NCBI GenBank assembly: GCA_012295275.1 | Contig: CM022677.1 | Coordinates: 4,332,553 to 4,396,552, forward strand | DNA length: 64,000 nucleotides | Direction of reading: 5' to 3' | DNA from: Chrysomallon squamiferum | Lineage: Eukaryota > Mollusca > Gastropoda > Neomphalida > Peltospiridae | Shown: piece after piece, positions 1-13,440 of the stretch | How positions within the stretch are numbered: position 1 is the stretch's first letter | Layout of the letters: each line of letters starts with the position of its first letter | Notes under the pieces: model-generated | Told to the model about the DNA's origin: nothing | The model's database searches: none | The model's input: the letters and a program-made list of their open reading frames with translations, nothing else | Translations under genes and position numbers: made by a program

Positions 1-3000
1 TACATATACAAACATATACAATAAAATATACATATACATATATAATATATGCACATATAGATACATTATATATATATACAAACATATACAATAAACATAT
101 ACATATAATATAATATATGATATACAATTATAATATATAATACATATACAAATATATAATAAATAATATATATACATATAATATATATATATATACAAAC
201 ATATAAATAAACATACATAATATATATATATATGCACACATATATAAATATACAAACATAAACAAACAAACATAATATAATATATATATATATATATATA
301 CATATACAAACATATACAAAAACATACACAAAATATAATATATATATGCACACACAGATTATATACATATAAACATATACAATAAACATACATAATATAA
401 TATATGCACATACATTATATATACATATACAATAAACATACATATAATATATATATATACATAATAATACATATACAAACATATACAATAAACATACACA
501 TATAATATATATACACACACAGATTATAAACATATACAAACATACAATAAACATACACATAATATATGCATATAGATAATAAAACATATACATAAACATA
601 CACATAATATAATATATGCACACACAGATTATAGATACATATAAAACATATATAAAAATATACATAATATAATATATGCACATATTATAGATACATATAC
701 AAACATATACAATAAACATATATATATAATATATGCACATATTATAGATATATATACAAACATATACAATATACATACACATAATATACATATATAATAT
801 ATGCACATATACATATACATACATATACAAACATATATACAATAAACATACAACATATAATATATATATGCATATGCACATATGCATATATACAAATATA
901 CAATAAACATATATAAAATATGCATATTATAATAATATATAAATATAACAATAAACATAAATATAATATACATGCAGATTATAGATACATATACAAACAT
1001 ATACAATAAACATACACATAATATAATATATGCACATATTATAGATACATATACAAACATATACAATAAACAACACATAATATATATATGCACACAGATT
1101 ATAGATACATATACAAACATATACAATAAACATACATAATATAATATATGCACACATAAGATTATATACATATACAAACATATACAATAAACATACACAT
1201 AATATAATATATACACATATAGATATATAAATACATATACAAATATATAAATAAGATATATATACATATACAAACATAAATAAAAACATACATATAATAT
1301 ATACATATACAAACATATATATAAACATATATAATAAACAAACATAATATAATATACATGCATATTAATATACATATACAAACATACAATAAACAAACAT
1401 ACATATAATATATATGCACACACAGATTATAGATACATATACAAACATATACAATAAACATACACATAATATAATATACATATATATATACATATATATA
1501 CATATACAAACATATAATATATATATACACATATAATAATATATGCACACACAGATTATAGATACATATACAAACATATACAATAAACATACACATAATA
1601 TATATGCACACAGATTATAGATACATATATAAACATATAAAATAAACATACATAATAAATATATACATACAGATTATAGATAAATATACAAACATACAAT
1701 ATACATAATATATATATATGCAGATTATATATACATATACAAATATACAATAAACATACACATATAAATATAATATATGCACAACATATATATACAAACA
1801 TATACAATAAACATACACATAATATAATATATGCACACAGATTATAGATACATATACAAACATATACAATAAAACATACACATAATATATACACACATTA
1901 TATATATATACAAACATAATATACAAATACATACATATATACATAATAATATAATAATATGCATACATATAATATATACATACATATATAATATATATAC
2001 AAACATAAACATAATATAATAATATATATATGCACATTATATATATATATATACAAACATATACAATAAACATATACATATATAATATAATATATTATAT
2101 ATATATATATTATACAAAACATATACAATAAACATACATATAATATAATATATGCACACACAGATTATATACATATATATACAAATATAATAAAATACAT
2201 ATATATATATATACAATACATTATACAACATATACAATACATACATAAACATAATATAATATATACACACATAGATTATATACAATACATATACAAAAAC
2301 ATATACAATAAACATACACATAATATAATATATATGCACATACAGATTATAGATATACATATACAAACATATACAATAAACATACATAATATATAATATA
2401 TATATACATATATACAGATATATATATACATATACAAAATATATACAATAAACATAAACATAATATAATATATGCAATATAGAGATTATAGATACATATA
2501 CAAACATATACAATAAACATACACATAATATAATATATGCACACACAGATTATAGATACATATACAAACATATACAATAAACATACACATAATATAATAT
2601 ATGCACACACATAGATTATAGATACATATACAAACATATACAATAAACATACATAATATAATATATATATGCACACACAGATTATAGATACATATACAAA
2701 CATATACAATAAACATACACATAATATAATATATGCACATACAGATTATATACATATACAAACATATACAATAAACATACACATAATATAATATATGCAC
2801 ACAGATTATATATATATACATATATAAATACATATAATATAATATATGCACACATAATATATATAAATATATAAACATACACATATATATATGCATATAC
2901 AAACATATACATATATAATACATAAATACACATATATAATATATGCACACGCAGATTATACATATACAAACATATACAATAAACATACACAATATAATAT

Positions 3001-3480
3001 ATGCACACAAGATTATACAAATATACAAACATATACAATAAACATACACATAATAATATATGCACATTATAGATTATAGATACAAACATATACAATAATA
3101 CATATATAATAAACACATATATATATATGCATATATATATTATAGATACATATATTAACATATATAATAAAACATACACATAATATATATATATGCACAC
3201 ACAGATTATATATATATACAAACATATAATAAACATACATATAATATATGCACATGCAGATTATAGATACATATATACATATACAATAAACATATAATAT
3301 ATATATGCACACACAGATTATAGATATATACAAACATATACAATAAACATACACATAATAATATATGCACATATAGATTATAGATACATATACAAACATA
3401 TACAATAAATACACATAATATAATATATGCACACAAAGATATAGATACATATACAAACATATATATTAAACATACAATCA
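1..3480. repeat. A+T-rich minisatellite, about 64-bp unit
   Basis: Tandem array with a unit of about 64 bp, clearest at 2460-2800 where successive copies start at 2521 and 2585. Each unit has a TA-rich block, the segment ATGCACACACAGATTATAGA, and an ACAAACATATACAATAAACAT-like block. Toward 1-900 and 1900-2250 copies are degenerate and drift into plain TA/ACAT repeats. Purine/pyrimidine alternation is strong along the whole tract. The unit lacks stops in several frames, so long tyrosine/isoleucine/cysteine-rich ORFs appear on the minus strand; these are repeat translations, not genes. The array begins before the window. Confidence 0.9.
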
Positions 3481-3623
3481 GTGCTCAATGTTCTTGGTTG
3501 TTTTCTCTTTTTGTTTCTTGTTATATTTATAAAATTTCTAATCTTTTCTTTTTGGTTCTTTATTATTTTGTATCTTCTTATCCTTCTTTCTTTTTGTTAT
3601 ATTTATTATCTGTCACACACACA

Positions 3624-3676
<53 letters not shown>

Positions 3677-3740
3677 CTAAAACCTCACTGAATTTAACTG
3701 AATTTATAGACTCATCATTGACGAACACGTGTTGAAGGAA
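3481..3740. repeat. T-rich spacer with (AC)n microsatellite
   Basis: T-rich unique sequence followed by a CA repeat at about 3614-3673. It separates the 64-bp array from the 56-bp array. No coding signal is visible. Confidence 0.8.
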
Positions 3741-5092
3741 ATCACTGAAATAGCACGTCTCGTTTTCCTAAATTACAAAACACTCGTCACCTCTCTGTTC
3801 TAGAAATACACGTTTTTCTAAATTACAAAATACTCGTCACCACGCTGTTCTAGAAATACCACGTCTCGTTTTTCTAAATTACAAAATACTCGTCACCTCT
3901 CTGTTCTAGAAATACCACGTCACGTTTTACTAAATTACAAAACACTCGTCACCTCTCTGTTCTAGAAATACACGTTTTTCTAAATTACAAAATACTCGTC
4001 ACCACGCTGTTCTAGAAATACCACGTCTCGTTTTTCTAAATTACAAAATACTCGTCACCTCTCTGTTCTAGAAATACCACGTTTTTCTAAATTACAAAAC
4101 ACTCGTCACCTCGCTGTTCTAGAAATACCACGTTTTTCTAAATTACAAAATACTCGTCACCACGCTGTTCTAGAAATACCACGTCTCGTTTTTCTAAATT
4201 ACAAAATACTCGTCACCACGCTGTTCTAGAAATACCACGTCACGTTTTTCTAAATTACAAAATACTCGTCACCACGCTGTTCTAGAAATACCACGTCTCG
4301 TTTTTCTAAATTACAAAATACTCGTCACCTCTCTGTTCTAGAAATACCACGTCACGTTTTTCTAAATTACAAAATACTCGTCACCTCTCTGTTCTAGAAA
4401 TACCACGTCACGTTTTTCTAAATTACAAAATACTCGTCACCTCTCTGTTCTAGAAATACCACGTCACGTTTTACTAAATTACAAAACACTCGTCACCTCT
4501 CTGTTCTAGAAATACCACGTTTTTCTAAATTACAAAATACTCGTCACCTCTCTGTTCTAGAAATACCACGTCACGTTTTACTAAATTACAAAATACTCGT
4601 CACCTCTCTGTTCTAGAAATACCACGTTTTTCTAAATTACAAAATACTCGTCACCTCTCTGTTCTAGAAATACCACGTCACGTTTTACTAAATTACAAAA
4701 TACTCGTCACCTCTCTGTTCTAGAAATACCACGTTTTACTAAATTACAAAACACTCGTCACCTCTCTGTTCTAGAAATACCACGTTTTTCTAAATTACAA
4801 AATACTCGTCACCTCGCTGTTCTAGAAATACCACGTCACGTTTTACTAAATTACAAAATACTCGTCACCTCTCTGTTCTAGAAATACCACGTCACGTTTT
4901 TCTAAATTACCAAATACTCGTCACCTCTCTGTTCTAGAAATACCACGTTTTTCTAAATTACAAAACACTCGTAACCTCGCTGTTCTAGAAATACCACGTT
5001 TTTCTAAATTACAAAATACTCGTCACCACGCTGTTCTAGAAATACCACGTCACGTTTTTCTAAATTACAAAACAGTCGTCACCTCGCTGTAT
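3740..5092. repeat. 56-bp minisatellite, about 25 copies
   Basis: Highly similar tandem units: CTAAATTACAAAATACTCGT, CACC(T/A)C(T/G)CTGTTCTAGAAA, then TACCACGTCACGTTTTT. Full units are about 56 bp. Shorter units lack a few bases in the CACGTCACG stretch, giving alternating length classes. Variants also differ at AAAATACTC/AAAACACTC and CCTCTC/CCACGC. The low divergence suggests recent expansion or homogenisation. The final copy breaks off near 5092 into A+T-rich unique DNA. Confidence 0.93.
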
Positions 5093-5683
5093 ATATTTTA
5101 ATGCACGTAACATTTATTTATTTTAAATAATGTTCTTTTACATAAATTAAATGGAAAATTATTGTTGAAAAGAGCTTCTGTATTTTTTATATAAAAATCT
5201 AGAGAAACAAAAATAATAACAACAATAATAATAATTAATAAGATTATTACATATATTCAAGATAATAACATCAATAATAAAATGAAATTACAAATACAAA
5301 AATTATAAACAACGTTTTTGTCAAATAATTAAGTTGTTTTATTATTTTCCGATTTATTTATTCTGTTTTCAAAATTAATTTCTGCTGAAATTATTGCGAG
5401 AAATAGTATCTGATTTGATATGTTTTATTTATTGTTATTTTATACTTATATATGTATAATAACTTGGGACGAGTAAAAAAAGAAGTTACTGGTTCAGATG
5501 AGTTATCTCCCTTTTCAGCGCGAATGATGGTTTTCACAATTTTTGAAGTTGTACTATTTTCCTTACGGAGCTACCGCTTGTTAATTTACAGAATTAATCA
5601 GTTCATCAATAATAATAAGAAGTTAACAATAAACACGTAAAATAGTATTTTGGTGACAAAACAATAGAAATATAAATATTTTT
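5093..5683. other. A+T-rich intergenic DNA
   Basis: No convincing gene. A 62-codon plus-strand ORF at 5452-5640 has no recognisable domain and I do not call it. The segment GAGTTATCTCCC near 5499 resembles the repeat end GAGTTATTTCCC seen in the hairpin at 52.9 kb, so part of this region may be old repeat sequence. Confidence 0.4.
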
Positions 5684-7399
5684 CTAAACTATTAGAGTGC
5701 TATAAATGGTTTCTCTCCTGGGCTCCGTTGTCGATATAGCACACCTCAAGTCGTCTTCCACATTTAATTTATTTCGGTACTTGTTTTTAAGGATGAGAAG
5801 TTGGGAGAATGCTGCTTCACATAAGTCAGTTGTTGGGAACGGCAATAAATTCCTTATTGCGATTTCTGATATTACTGGGAATTTTTGGAAACTTTTTGCC
5901 CAAAATTCTTGTAGTTGCAGTTCACCAAACCATGATTTAGCTTCAAAATTGTTTGTTAAGTCGACGAACTCTTCTTCTGCTGCTTCAGGGACATCAGATA
6001 CACTGGCATTGAAAGGGTTGATTGTAAGGGAGAAAGATTTGCAACATTCATCAGGAAAATAACTTCTTATTTGAACAGTAAGATTTTCCAAATGCTCTTG
6101 TATCAAGCCATATAAGTCATCGATGTTAATTTCATTTGCCGCTTCTTCAACAAATTGGGCAAGTGTTGGGAACATGTATAATTTCTTTTCGTTAATTTTG
6201 GTGATCCAGAGTTCCAATTTCATTTTGAAAGACGATAGCTTTTCAGACAAAGATATTATCGTACTTTCCTTACCCTGTAATCCTGTATTAATACTATTAA
6301 ATATCTCAAAAATGTCGACCAGGTATGCCAATTTGCACAACGTAAATTCATCCGTAAACAATGATTCATATTCGCTTGCATTTTGAGAAGCGAGAAATAT
6401 TTGCAGCTCTCCTCTCAATTCAAAAAATCTCTTCAACGCCTTTCCTTTCGAGAGCCACCTTACCTCTGTGTGAAACAATAGTGCTTCATGCGTTGAACCC
6501 AAATATTCACATAAAACTTTGAAGAGCCGTGTTGTAAGTGGCCTTGATTTAACGACATTTACTGCTTTAATCACTCGGTTAAGCACTTCTTTGAATGGTT
6601 CAGGTAACGTCTTGGTAGCTAATACTTGTCGATGAATCATGCATTGAGTCCCAATTATTTCTGGAGTCACTTTTTTAACTAACGATTAGAAGCCAGACTT
6701 ACAGCCGAGCATTGCAGGTGCCCCGTCAGTACAAACTCCGCACAATTTCTCACATTCGATTGAATGTTCTTTGAAGAAATCATCAATTAAATAAAAAATA
6801 TCAGCAGCAATAGTTGAAGTTTGCAGAGGCTTACAAAACAAGAAATCTTCTTTAATTTTTTCATTTTTATAATAACGAACATACACAAGAAGTTGTGCAA
6901 AGTTTGTCACATCAGTAGTTTCATCAAGCTGTATGCTGAACAGCCCAGTTGGAGTTTCTTTTAATTCTTGAATAATTTGGCATAAAATATCCTCGGACAC
7001 ATCTGTTATCCTTTGTTTTACTGTATTGTTTGACACGGATAGAGGCGATAATTTATTTACTGCTTCAGGACCGATCATGAGACGTACAATATCTTTGGTG
7101 CATGGAAAACTAAGATTCTCAGCTGTTGTGTGTGGTTTTTTAGCATGTGCTGTTCTTAATCCAACCGTGTATGAAGCTTCAACGCCAACAACTTTTGCTT
7201 TAAAAAAGTCAATACTTTTATCTTTCAAATCAGGGTGCTTAGTTTGGAGATGTCTTTGAAGTTTAGCTGGTTTCATAGACTCATGAGCAAGAACTTCCAA
7301 ACATACTACTCACTGTGGTCTTTCCACACCTGCAATAACTATGTCAGTGAATCCCCACTTCAAGAAATCATCGCTGTACTTTCTCTTTCTTACACTCAT
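5684..7399 (-). pseudogene. ZBED5/SCAND3-like hAT transposase pseudogene
   Basis: One reading frame of 571 sense or stop positions runs from ATG at 7399 to the terminal stop at 5684. It is interrupted by TGA at codon 30 (7312-7310) and TAA at codon 238 (6688-6686), with no frameshift. The order is typical of hAT-derived ZBED proteins: N-terminal BED-finger region (ending RHLQTKH), RNase H-like core with acidic residues in LDETTD (codon about 159) and TDGAPAM (about 225), a WLSKG segment, and a C-terminal dimerisation block (FPTTDLCEAAFS, KNKYRNKL). The first stop replaces the codon expected to be the first zinc-binding cysteine (PQ-stop-VVC); the second replaces the residue after SGF. Both fit single substitutions. 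This is a recently inactivated transposon or domesticated copy. Family assignment is by eye from characteristic motifs. Confidence 0.88.
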
Positions 7400-7472
7400 T
7401 TTTAAAGGGTTAAGAGTCACTCAAACAAAACTAACTACGTGTCACTGCAAGTGCGAGTACAACACTAGGTAA

Positions 7473-7726
7473 GTGGGAGGCAGTGTTGCCAGATGGCTCA
7501 TACAGAAATCGACTAGAACTAGCTTTGAAAATGGCTAAAAACTGGCTAGACTTAATAGTAAATGGATAAAGAAAACGGCTCAATTTATCTGTGCATTTTT
7601 ATGAATAGTTTCTCAAGTATTCTTACAAAAAATCTAGCCACTAAATGAGGTTTTTTTCGGCCAGATGCTGTCAAATTTGGCTAAATCTAGCCGGAAATCA
7701 ACTAATTTGGCAACACTGGTGGGAGG
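7473..7726. mobile_element. 238-bp hAT-type MITE with 8-bp target duplication
   Basis: The element spans 7481-7718. It begins CAGTGTTGCCA and ends TGGCAACACTG, an 11-bp perfect terminal inverted repeat. It is flanked by identical copies of GTGGGAGG at 7473-7480 and 7719-7726. An 8-bp duplication is the hallmark of hAT insertion. It has no ORF, and internal GGCTA/TAGCC motifs recur near both ends. It lies just upstream of the ZBED pseudogene start, but its ends are not shown to belong to that transposon. Confidence 0.9.
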
Positions 7727-8703
7727 AGCCACAGTGGTGGCGCGACCAAAACAAAACAGAAACCAAACATGTTCAATACTGGCTCAGACGTTGTGTTGAG
7801 TGACTTAGGGAACTGTTACATTTAGTTTCATAGTATGAATTTATATAACTGTCTTAATATGTTTTTCACCGTGTTTTATATAATATTCACATTCGGCTCA
7901 AAATCAATTAACGACCCCATGGCATTGAAACATGGGAAAGTTCAGAATCTTTACGTCAGACAGTTATCGGTTGGTTCGCGGAACAAGTTATTACAAGCGT
8001 AACATTTAAAAAGACTAAACACATTGTCGGAGACTTGTAAACAAGATGAACGAATATTAAAACGTAAGTTTACAAAATGTAATTTCTTTCTATAACAATT
8101 AAAAGTATTTTCATGATAAAAATAACATTTATAAAAAATATTTTAAAATAGCCTCCCTTAACCTGCGTTTTAATAGAACGTGCGCAATAGCGCTCCATTT
8201 TAAGTGTTCAGAGCATGTGACGAACTTAACTAGATTTTAATTAGGACTGACGGAATCTTAACAGTGTGTTGACAGTGAGTATAAACCATTTTGTAAACCA
8301 ATATTTACAACTATATTATTATTATTACCGGGCTAGACCTATTGTTAAAATGTATTTCTTTCTGCAGTCAAATGTTTGATTCAGAATTTTTTACTTTTTG
8401 AAGTTTTTCGCCCAGGATGTACGTAAACGGATACACAGTCATTTCATAAGCAAAAATGCAAAAACATGCAGTGAAAAGAAAAAATAATATGATTAAATCT
8501 TGCAAATATATTAATGATATTTAATTACTTAATTATTATATTTGTTTCTACAACATGACCTTAGGAAGTTTCCTTCATATAACTACTGTTAATTATTTAT
8601 TTTAATTTTCTTCTTTTTCTTTATTTATTTAGTTATTTCACCCGCAGTGATAAAGTTACTGCTTTTCCGGTTCGGTTAGAGTAAAATAATTTCTGTTAAA
8701 ATG

Positions 8704-8755
<52 letters not shown>

Positions 8756-8990
8756 TAAAAAAAAAAATTATCTCAATGGTAAAATAAATTAACATCACCA
8801 ATCATAGAACAGTTAAACAATTTACAATTCAGAGTTAAATACAACAAACACATTGTGTAATGCATTTTTAATTAATATTTGATATTAATATCAATTTACT
8901 GATGTCTGGGCTGGGGTGGAGGTCAGTGTGAATGGTTTTACTATTTTCTCTTCATGGTTTGTTATATAATAATATGTGTTTAATTTTCAG
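7727..8990. other. Upstream region / possible 5' noncoding part of the 9-13 kb gene
   Basis: Contains several donor-like sites (GTAAGT after 8062, GTGAGT near 8275) that could end untranslated first exons of the plus-strand gene whose coding starts at 9008. No TATA box or promoter can be assigned. An (AAT)n microsatellite lies at 8704-8750. Confidence 0.3.
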
Positions 8991-9007
8991 TTTCTAACAG
9001 CAGTAAA

Positions 9008-10952
9008 ATGACAGATTCTGTAAGTTTGTTTTCTGTAAATTATATTTTAAAACCCACACACACATACTAACACACACACACACACAAACACAAATTTGGG
9101 AACTGACATAAGCAGTGAAAGGAAGTGAAGAAGAATTGTTATCAAAATGCTTAAATATTTTAAATTTCATTAAAAGCTGATTATATTTTATTTTATATTG
9201 TTTTCTTTATTATTATTATTATTATTATTAGTTTCATTATTATATTTGTTGTTATTACTATTGTTGTTGTTTTCACCATCATTATTGTTATTGTTACATC
9301 ATCATCATCATCATCATCACCATAATCATCATTGTGACCTCATTCTCTAGTCTGGGTCAACAAGACAAATGACCTCTGACCCAGCTGTTACCAATCAGAG
9401 AGTTGCTTCTGACCAGCCTGAGCTTACAGTGTTTAATAAGGTGAGACTGTCTTATATTGTTTTATTACACTATGTTAAAACTACAGAAAACATCAGAATT
9501 AAAATATACATTCAAAGACACTAACAAGGTGAGACTGTCTTATATTGTTTTATTACACTATGTTAAAACTACAGAAAACATCAGAATTAAAATATACAGT
9601 CAAAGACAGTAATAAGGTGAGACTGTCTTATACTGTTTTATTACACTAAGTTAAAACTACAGAAAACATCAGAATTAAAATATACAGTCAAAGACAGTAA
9701 TAAGGAAATAAATAAATAAATAAATAAATAAATAAGATGAACAAGACAGAAAAGAAACTGATACATATTAATTGCTCAGAACTGATGAATTTAACATTTA
9801 ACAATGAACTAGAATTATTTTATTTTTTAGAAGTGTAGACATCTTACTGACTTTATTTATATGTTAAATATAAAAAACATTGCGGTGGTTTTAACAAATT
9901 TTCTAACAAACTTACCATAAACCTGCCTTCATTATGAACTTTGTTTGTTTTTTGTCATAATTAGCATAATTCTGTTAGAATAATGAACTTTGTTTGTTTT
10001 TAGGCATAATTAGCATAATTCTGTTAGAATAATGAACTTTGTTTGTTTTTTGTCATAATTAGCATAATTCTGTTAGAATAATGAACTTTGTTTGTTTTTA
10101 ATTAGTTTAATTTTGTTTTTGTCATAAATAGCATTCTGTTATATAATGAACTTTGTTTGTTTTTTGTCATAATTAACATAATTCTGTTAGAATAATGAAC
10201 TTTGTTTTTTTTGTCATAATTAGCATAATTCTGTTAGAATAATGAACTTTGTTTGTTTTTTGTCATAATTAACATAATTCTGTTAGAATAATGAACTTTG
10301 TTTTTTGTCATAATTAACATAATTCTGTTAGAATAATGAACTTTGTTTTTTGTCATAATTAGCATAATTCTGTTAGAATAATGAACTTTGTTTTTTTTTT
10401 GTCATAATTAACATAATTCTGTTAGAATAATGAACTTTGTTTGTTTTTTGTCATAATTAGCATAATTCTGTTAGAATAATGAACTCTGTTTGTTTTTTGT
10501 CATAATTAACATAATTCTGTTAGAATAATGAACTTTGTTTGTTTTTTGTCATAACTGTCTCATGCGAGTTGAACTCAGTGTTGTTGTAGTTGCAGGGGAT
10601 GCCAGCCAGGCAGCTTCGATTTTGCAGGAACTCAGCACTTCTCACATTATTGCCATCGATTGAGAAAATGCGTTTAGGTCAAATGATGACAATATGTGCG
10701 TTTTCTTCTTTTTCAACTGTTTTTAGCTTTTTAATATTTTATTTTGTAGTGTTCAAGATGAGTTTATCCCAGATAAATAAAAACAGTCTGTCTAGAGGGT
10801 TCTGTGTATGTTTATACAAAACATGTTTCTCTTGAATCTCTTCTACATAATAATAACTAATAGCAAAGACAGATTAGTTTTTAAATTTAACTGTAATTTC
10901 TATCTTTATTATTATTATACTTTAGTGGACATTACAGATGGATTATTTTTGT

Positions 10953-11039
<87 letters not shown>

Positions 11040-13252
11040 TGTATTTATTTGTTTATTTATTTATGTATTTATTTATTTATGTGTTATTATTTATTTACTA
11101 ACTTATTTATTAATTTTTATTCACATTTCAATTCAATGTAATAGGGATGCATCCTTTAGACACTGCCTATACCAGAACCTTCGTATCTGCAAACGTGAGT
11201 TAGTCAGATCCCAGTTCATTGAGATGAAAACTTTAACTGTATTTTTGTTCTTGAAAAAGTAAATTGTATACAAATATTTGATTCACACCATATTATTAGC
11301 AGTTAGATAACTGTAAGCTAAAAAAAAAAAAAAAATTAACTGCAGATTTAGAAACAATGTACATTCAGAAACTTTTTAAAATTATAATATTCTTTCTTAA
11401 ACATGAATTTTCAGCAATGTCTGTCCATCCTATATATATAAATATATCAGTAATTATTTGTTTTAAATTTTAAAATATTTATTTAGGCCAGTTTTGGCAG
11501 TCATTATAGAGAAAGTCTGGATTGTGTGTTCATTTAAAAATTGCCAACTTGTTGAGGAAAAATGGATCAAACAATTATTTTGTATAAAACATTTCTATTA
11601 TATTATGATTAATGTTCTTATTGTCATTTGCTGATAACTTTTATAACTTTAGCTTTCATGTTGAGTAAACCTGTCTTTTCTAATCAGTAATCTTAGTCAC
11701 AGTTATAACTGATGAAATTAACTGAATCATCATTAAGTATTAAGAAGCCAAATGGCAGACATTTTGACATTTTACTTCTTGTTGTTGTTTGAAGCTGTAA
11801 TAGATTTTTGTGTGTTCTGTTGTGTTACTGAATTGTATGTTACTGAATTGTATTTCAGGTGAGGGGCAGACTTCCTGCTTTTGAAGAACTATTAACGAGT
11901 GAAAACGAACAGGAAGATCACAGGAAGACCAAACAGAAAACAAAATGTCTGTTGAAAGTAAGTGCTGTCTTGTCTTCATTATTGTTGTTATGCTTTTTCT
12001 TATATTATTGTTGTTGTTATTATCATGATTTTGTTACATTATTATTTTTGCTATTATTACCATTTTTCGTTTTATTGTTATTTTGTTTTTATTAGTTTTT
12101 TCTTTTTATCATATTTATTTTTGTTAAAATACTGCTTTTTATCATTATTTTGTTTTATTACTGTCTTTTGCTATGTTATTTTGTTATTACTGTTTTTTGT
12201 TTTATTATTATTATTATAATCCTTTATTATCCTTTTTTTTATTATCATTGTTGTTATACTTCTTGCTGCTGTTTTTGTATAACTGAATTAGCTTCAGGTT
12301 TTTTTCAAAATCAAATCCATGAAACCATTTTTATTAATGTACAAATATTTCTCACTGCTTAACTGTGTTTTTCTTATCTTTGAAAATAAAAATCCTGTCA
12401 CTACAGAAAAAAAAAAAAAAAATGAATAAAAATAAAAATGAGTTGTAATTTGTATAAAACATCATATTGATGGTGTAATTATGTTTAAATAAATAATAAA
12501 TAAATATTATTGTTTCATTATTTTTTAAAAGGATTATACCTAGTGAAAGGGGTTATGCAAATATTTCTTTATGTAAGACTTTAATTAGTTACATGGAGTT
12601 TCAGTCTGTACTGACAGATGTCTGTTAATAGATGTTCTGATGACCTTTCCTTAAAGACATGTTTAAATTGGTTGGTGTATTAAGATGAATAAAGATAAAA
12701 TGTCATTTTGAATATTTTTACTTTCAGACACCATGTGAAACATTACACACACCTCGTAAGTTGTAGTAGTAGTTGTATTAGCAGTAATTGTAGTTGTATT
12801 AGCAGTAGTAGTAGTTGTTGCTGCATTAGTAGTAATAGTAGTTGTTGTGGTTGTCATATTTATGTTGTTCTGACTTAAACCATTTCTCTAGAAACATTGA
12901 GATCTAGAAAATTACATATTTTTAGTTTTATTGGCAATAGAAGTAGTAGTCATAGTTATGAAAACTATAATTCTATGTGAATAATAATTGCTGCTGTAGT
13001 GGTAGTTGTAGTGTAGTAAAAATGATGATATTAACAGAAGTCAGTTAGTTGTTACAATGATAATAAGGCTGATAGTTTGTGTGTAAAATACTGAGACAAC
13101 GGATTTAAAAGTATAATCAATATAAAATGTCATCATTTTTGTATTTGAATAAAAATCTGCTTAAATATGTTTATGTTAATTTATTAAGCAGATATTTTTT
13201 CTTTTCTTGCACAGCAGAAAAAGGTGCTAAAAAGAGGAAGACGGCGCAGTGA
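9008..13252 (+). CDS. Seven-exon gene, unrecognised 132-residue protein
   Basis: Spliced model with GT-AG borders in matching phases: 8991-9019 (ATG at 9008), 9351-9440, 10596-10677, 11145-11194, 11859-11957, 12728-12755 and 13215-13252 (TGA 13250-13252). Acceptors follow CAG or TAG; donors include gtaagt, gtgaga, gtgagt and gtaag; the exon 3 donor (gtcaaa) is weakest. Predicted protein: 132 aa, starting MTDSSGSTRQ, a central part with LLTLLPSIEKMRLGMHPLD and RGRLPAFEELLTSE, then a basic end KGAKKRKTAQ that could act as a nuclear signal. I see no known domain, signal peptide or membrane segment. AATAAA at 13441 and 13445 supports the 3' end. Exon 7 could also start at 13218, dropping one codon. 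Phase consistency across six junctions is the main support; function is unknown. Confidence 0.68.
9299..9330. repeat. (ATC)n microsatellite in intron 1
   Basis: CATCAT repeat just upstream of the exon 2 acceptor CATTCTCTAG (ends 9350). It may shorten the usable polypyrimidine tract. Confidence 0.85.
9441..9704. repeat. 88-bp triplication containing a splice donor
   Basis: Copies start at 9441, 9529 and 9617, exactly 88 bp apart. Each starts GTGAGACTGTCTTATA and is preceded by AA(T/C)AAG, so the exon 2 donor (AATAAG/gtgaga at 9440) is present three times. Copies are nearly identical. An (AAAT)n tract follows to about 9735. Confidence 0.92.
9905..10556. repeat. Intronic minisatellite, about 47-bp unit, about 13 copies
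   Basis: Unit: AATGAACTTTGTTTGTTTTT then TGTCATAATTAGCATAATTC then TGTTAG. Length varies mainly in the T-run. It fills most of intron 2, ending about 40 bp before the exon 3 acceptor. Confidence 0.93.
10945..11108. repeat. (TTTA)n microsatellite in intron 3
   Basis: Long TTTA tract with GTA/GTG interruptions at its 3' part, directly upstream of the exon 4 acceptor at 11144. It supplies a T-rich but purine-interrupted tract. Confidence 0.93.
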
Positions 13253-13440
13253 TGTTGTCACAAAACAGGACAGTGACCCAAGCTGTAATTAGGTCACACT
13301 GAAAGAGCCAGTTTTCAAAAATAATGTCGTAATGTTTGCTTCTCAGAGTTCATCTTTCGTTTTTCTTCTTCATAACTGAAGTAAAGTTGTGTTATTTTTA
13401 GTACATCAAAGTGGATGGTATGTACTGTGCTATCTTGTAA

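Noticed and set aside
66-3460. Many overlapping 60-270-codon ORFs rich in Tyr, Ile, Cys and Val
   Set aside because: They lie wholly in the 64-bp array; the unit simply lacks stops in some frames. No domain, start context or splice signal.
3740-5092. Possible CRISPR-like array
   Set aside because: Whole units repeat with no unique spacers, and the context is eukaryotic.
5706-7259. Plus-strand ORFs at 5706, 6123 and 7026
   Set aside because: Antisense shadows of the ZBED/hAT pseudogene frame.
5684-7726. Treating the CAGTGTTGCCA repeats as ends of the ZBED transposon
   Set aside because: Both ends and both target duplications lie on the same side of the ZBED frame and enclose only 238 bp.
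11859-12362. Leu/Tyr-rich ORFs after exon 5 of the seven-exon gene
   Set aside because: They read through the gtaagt donor into T-rich intron sequence.
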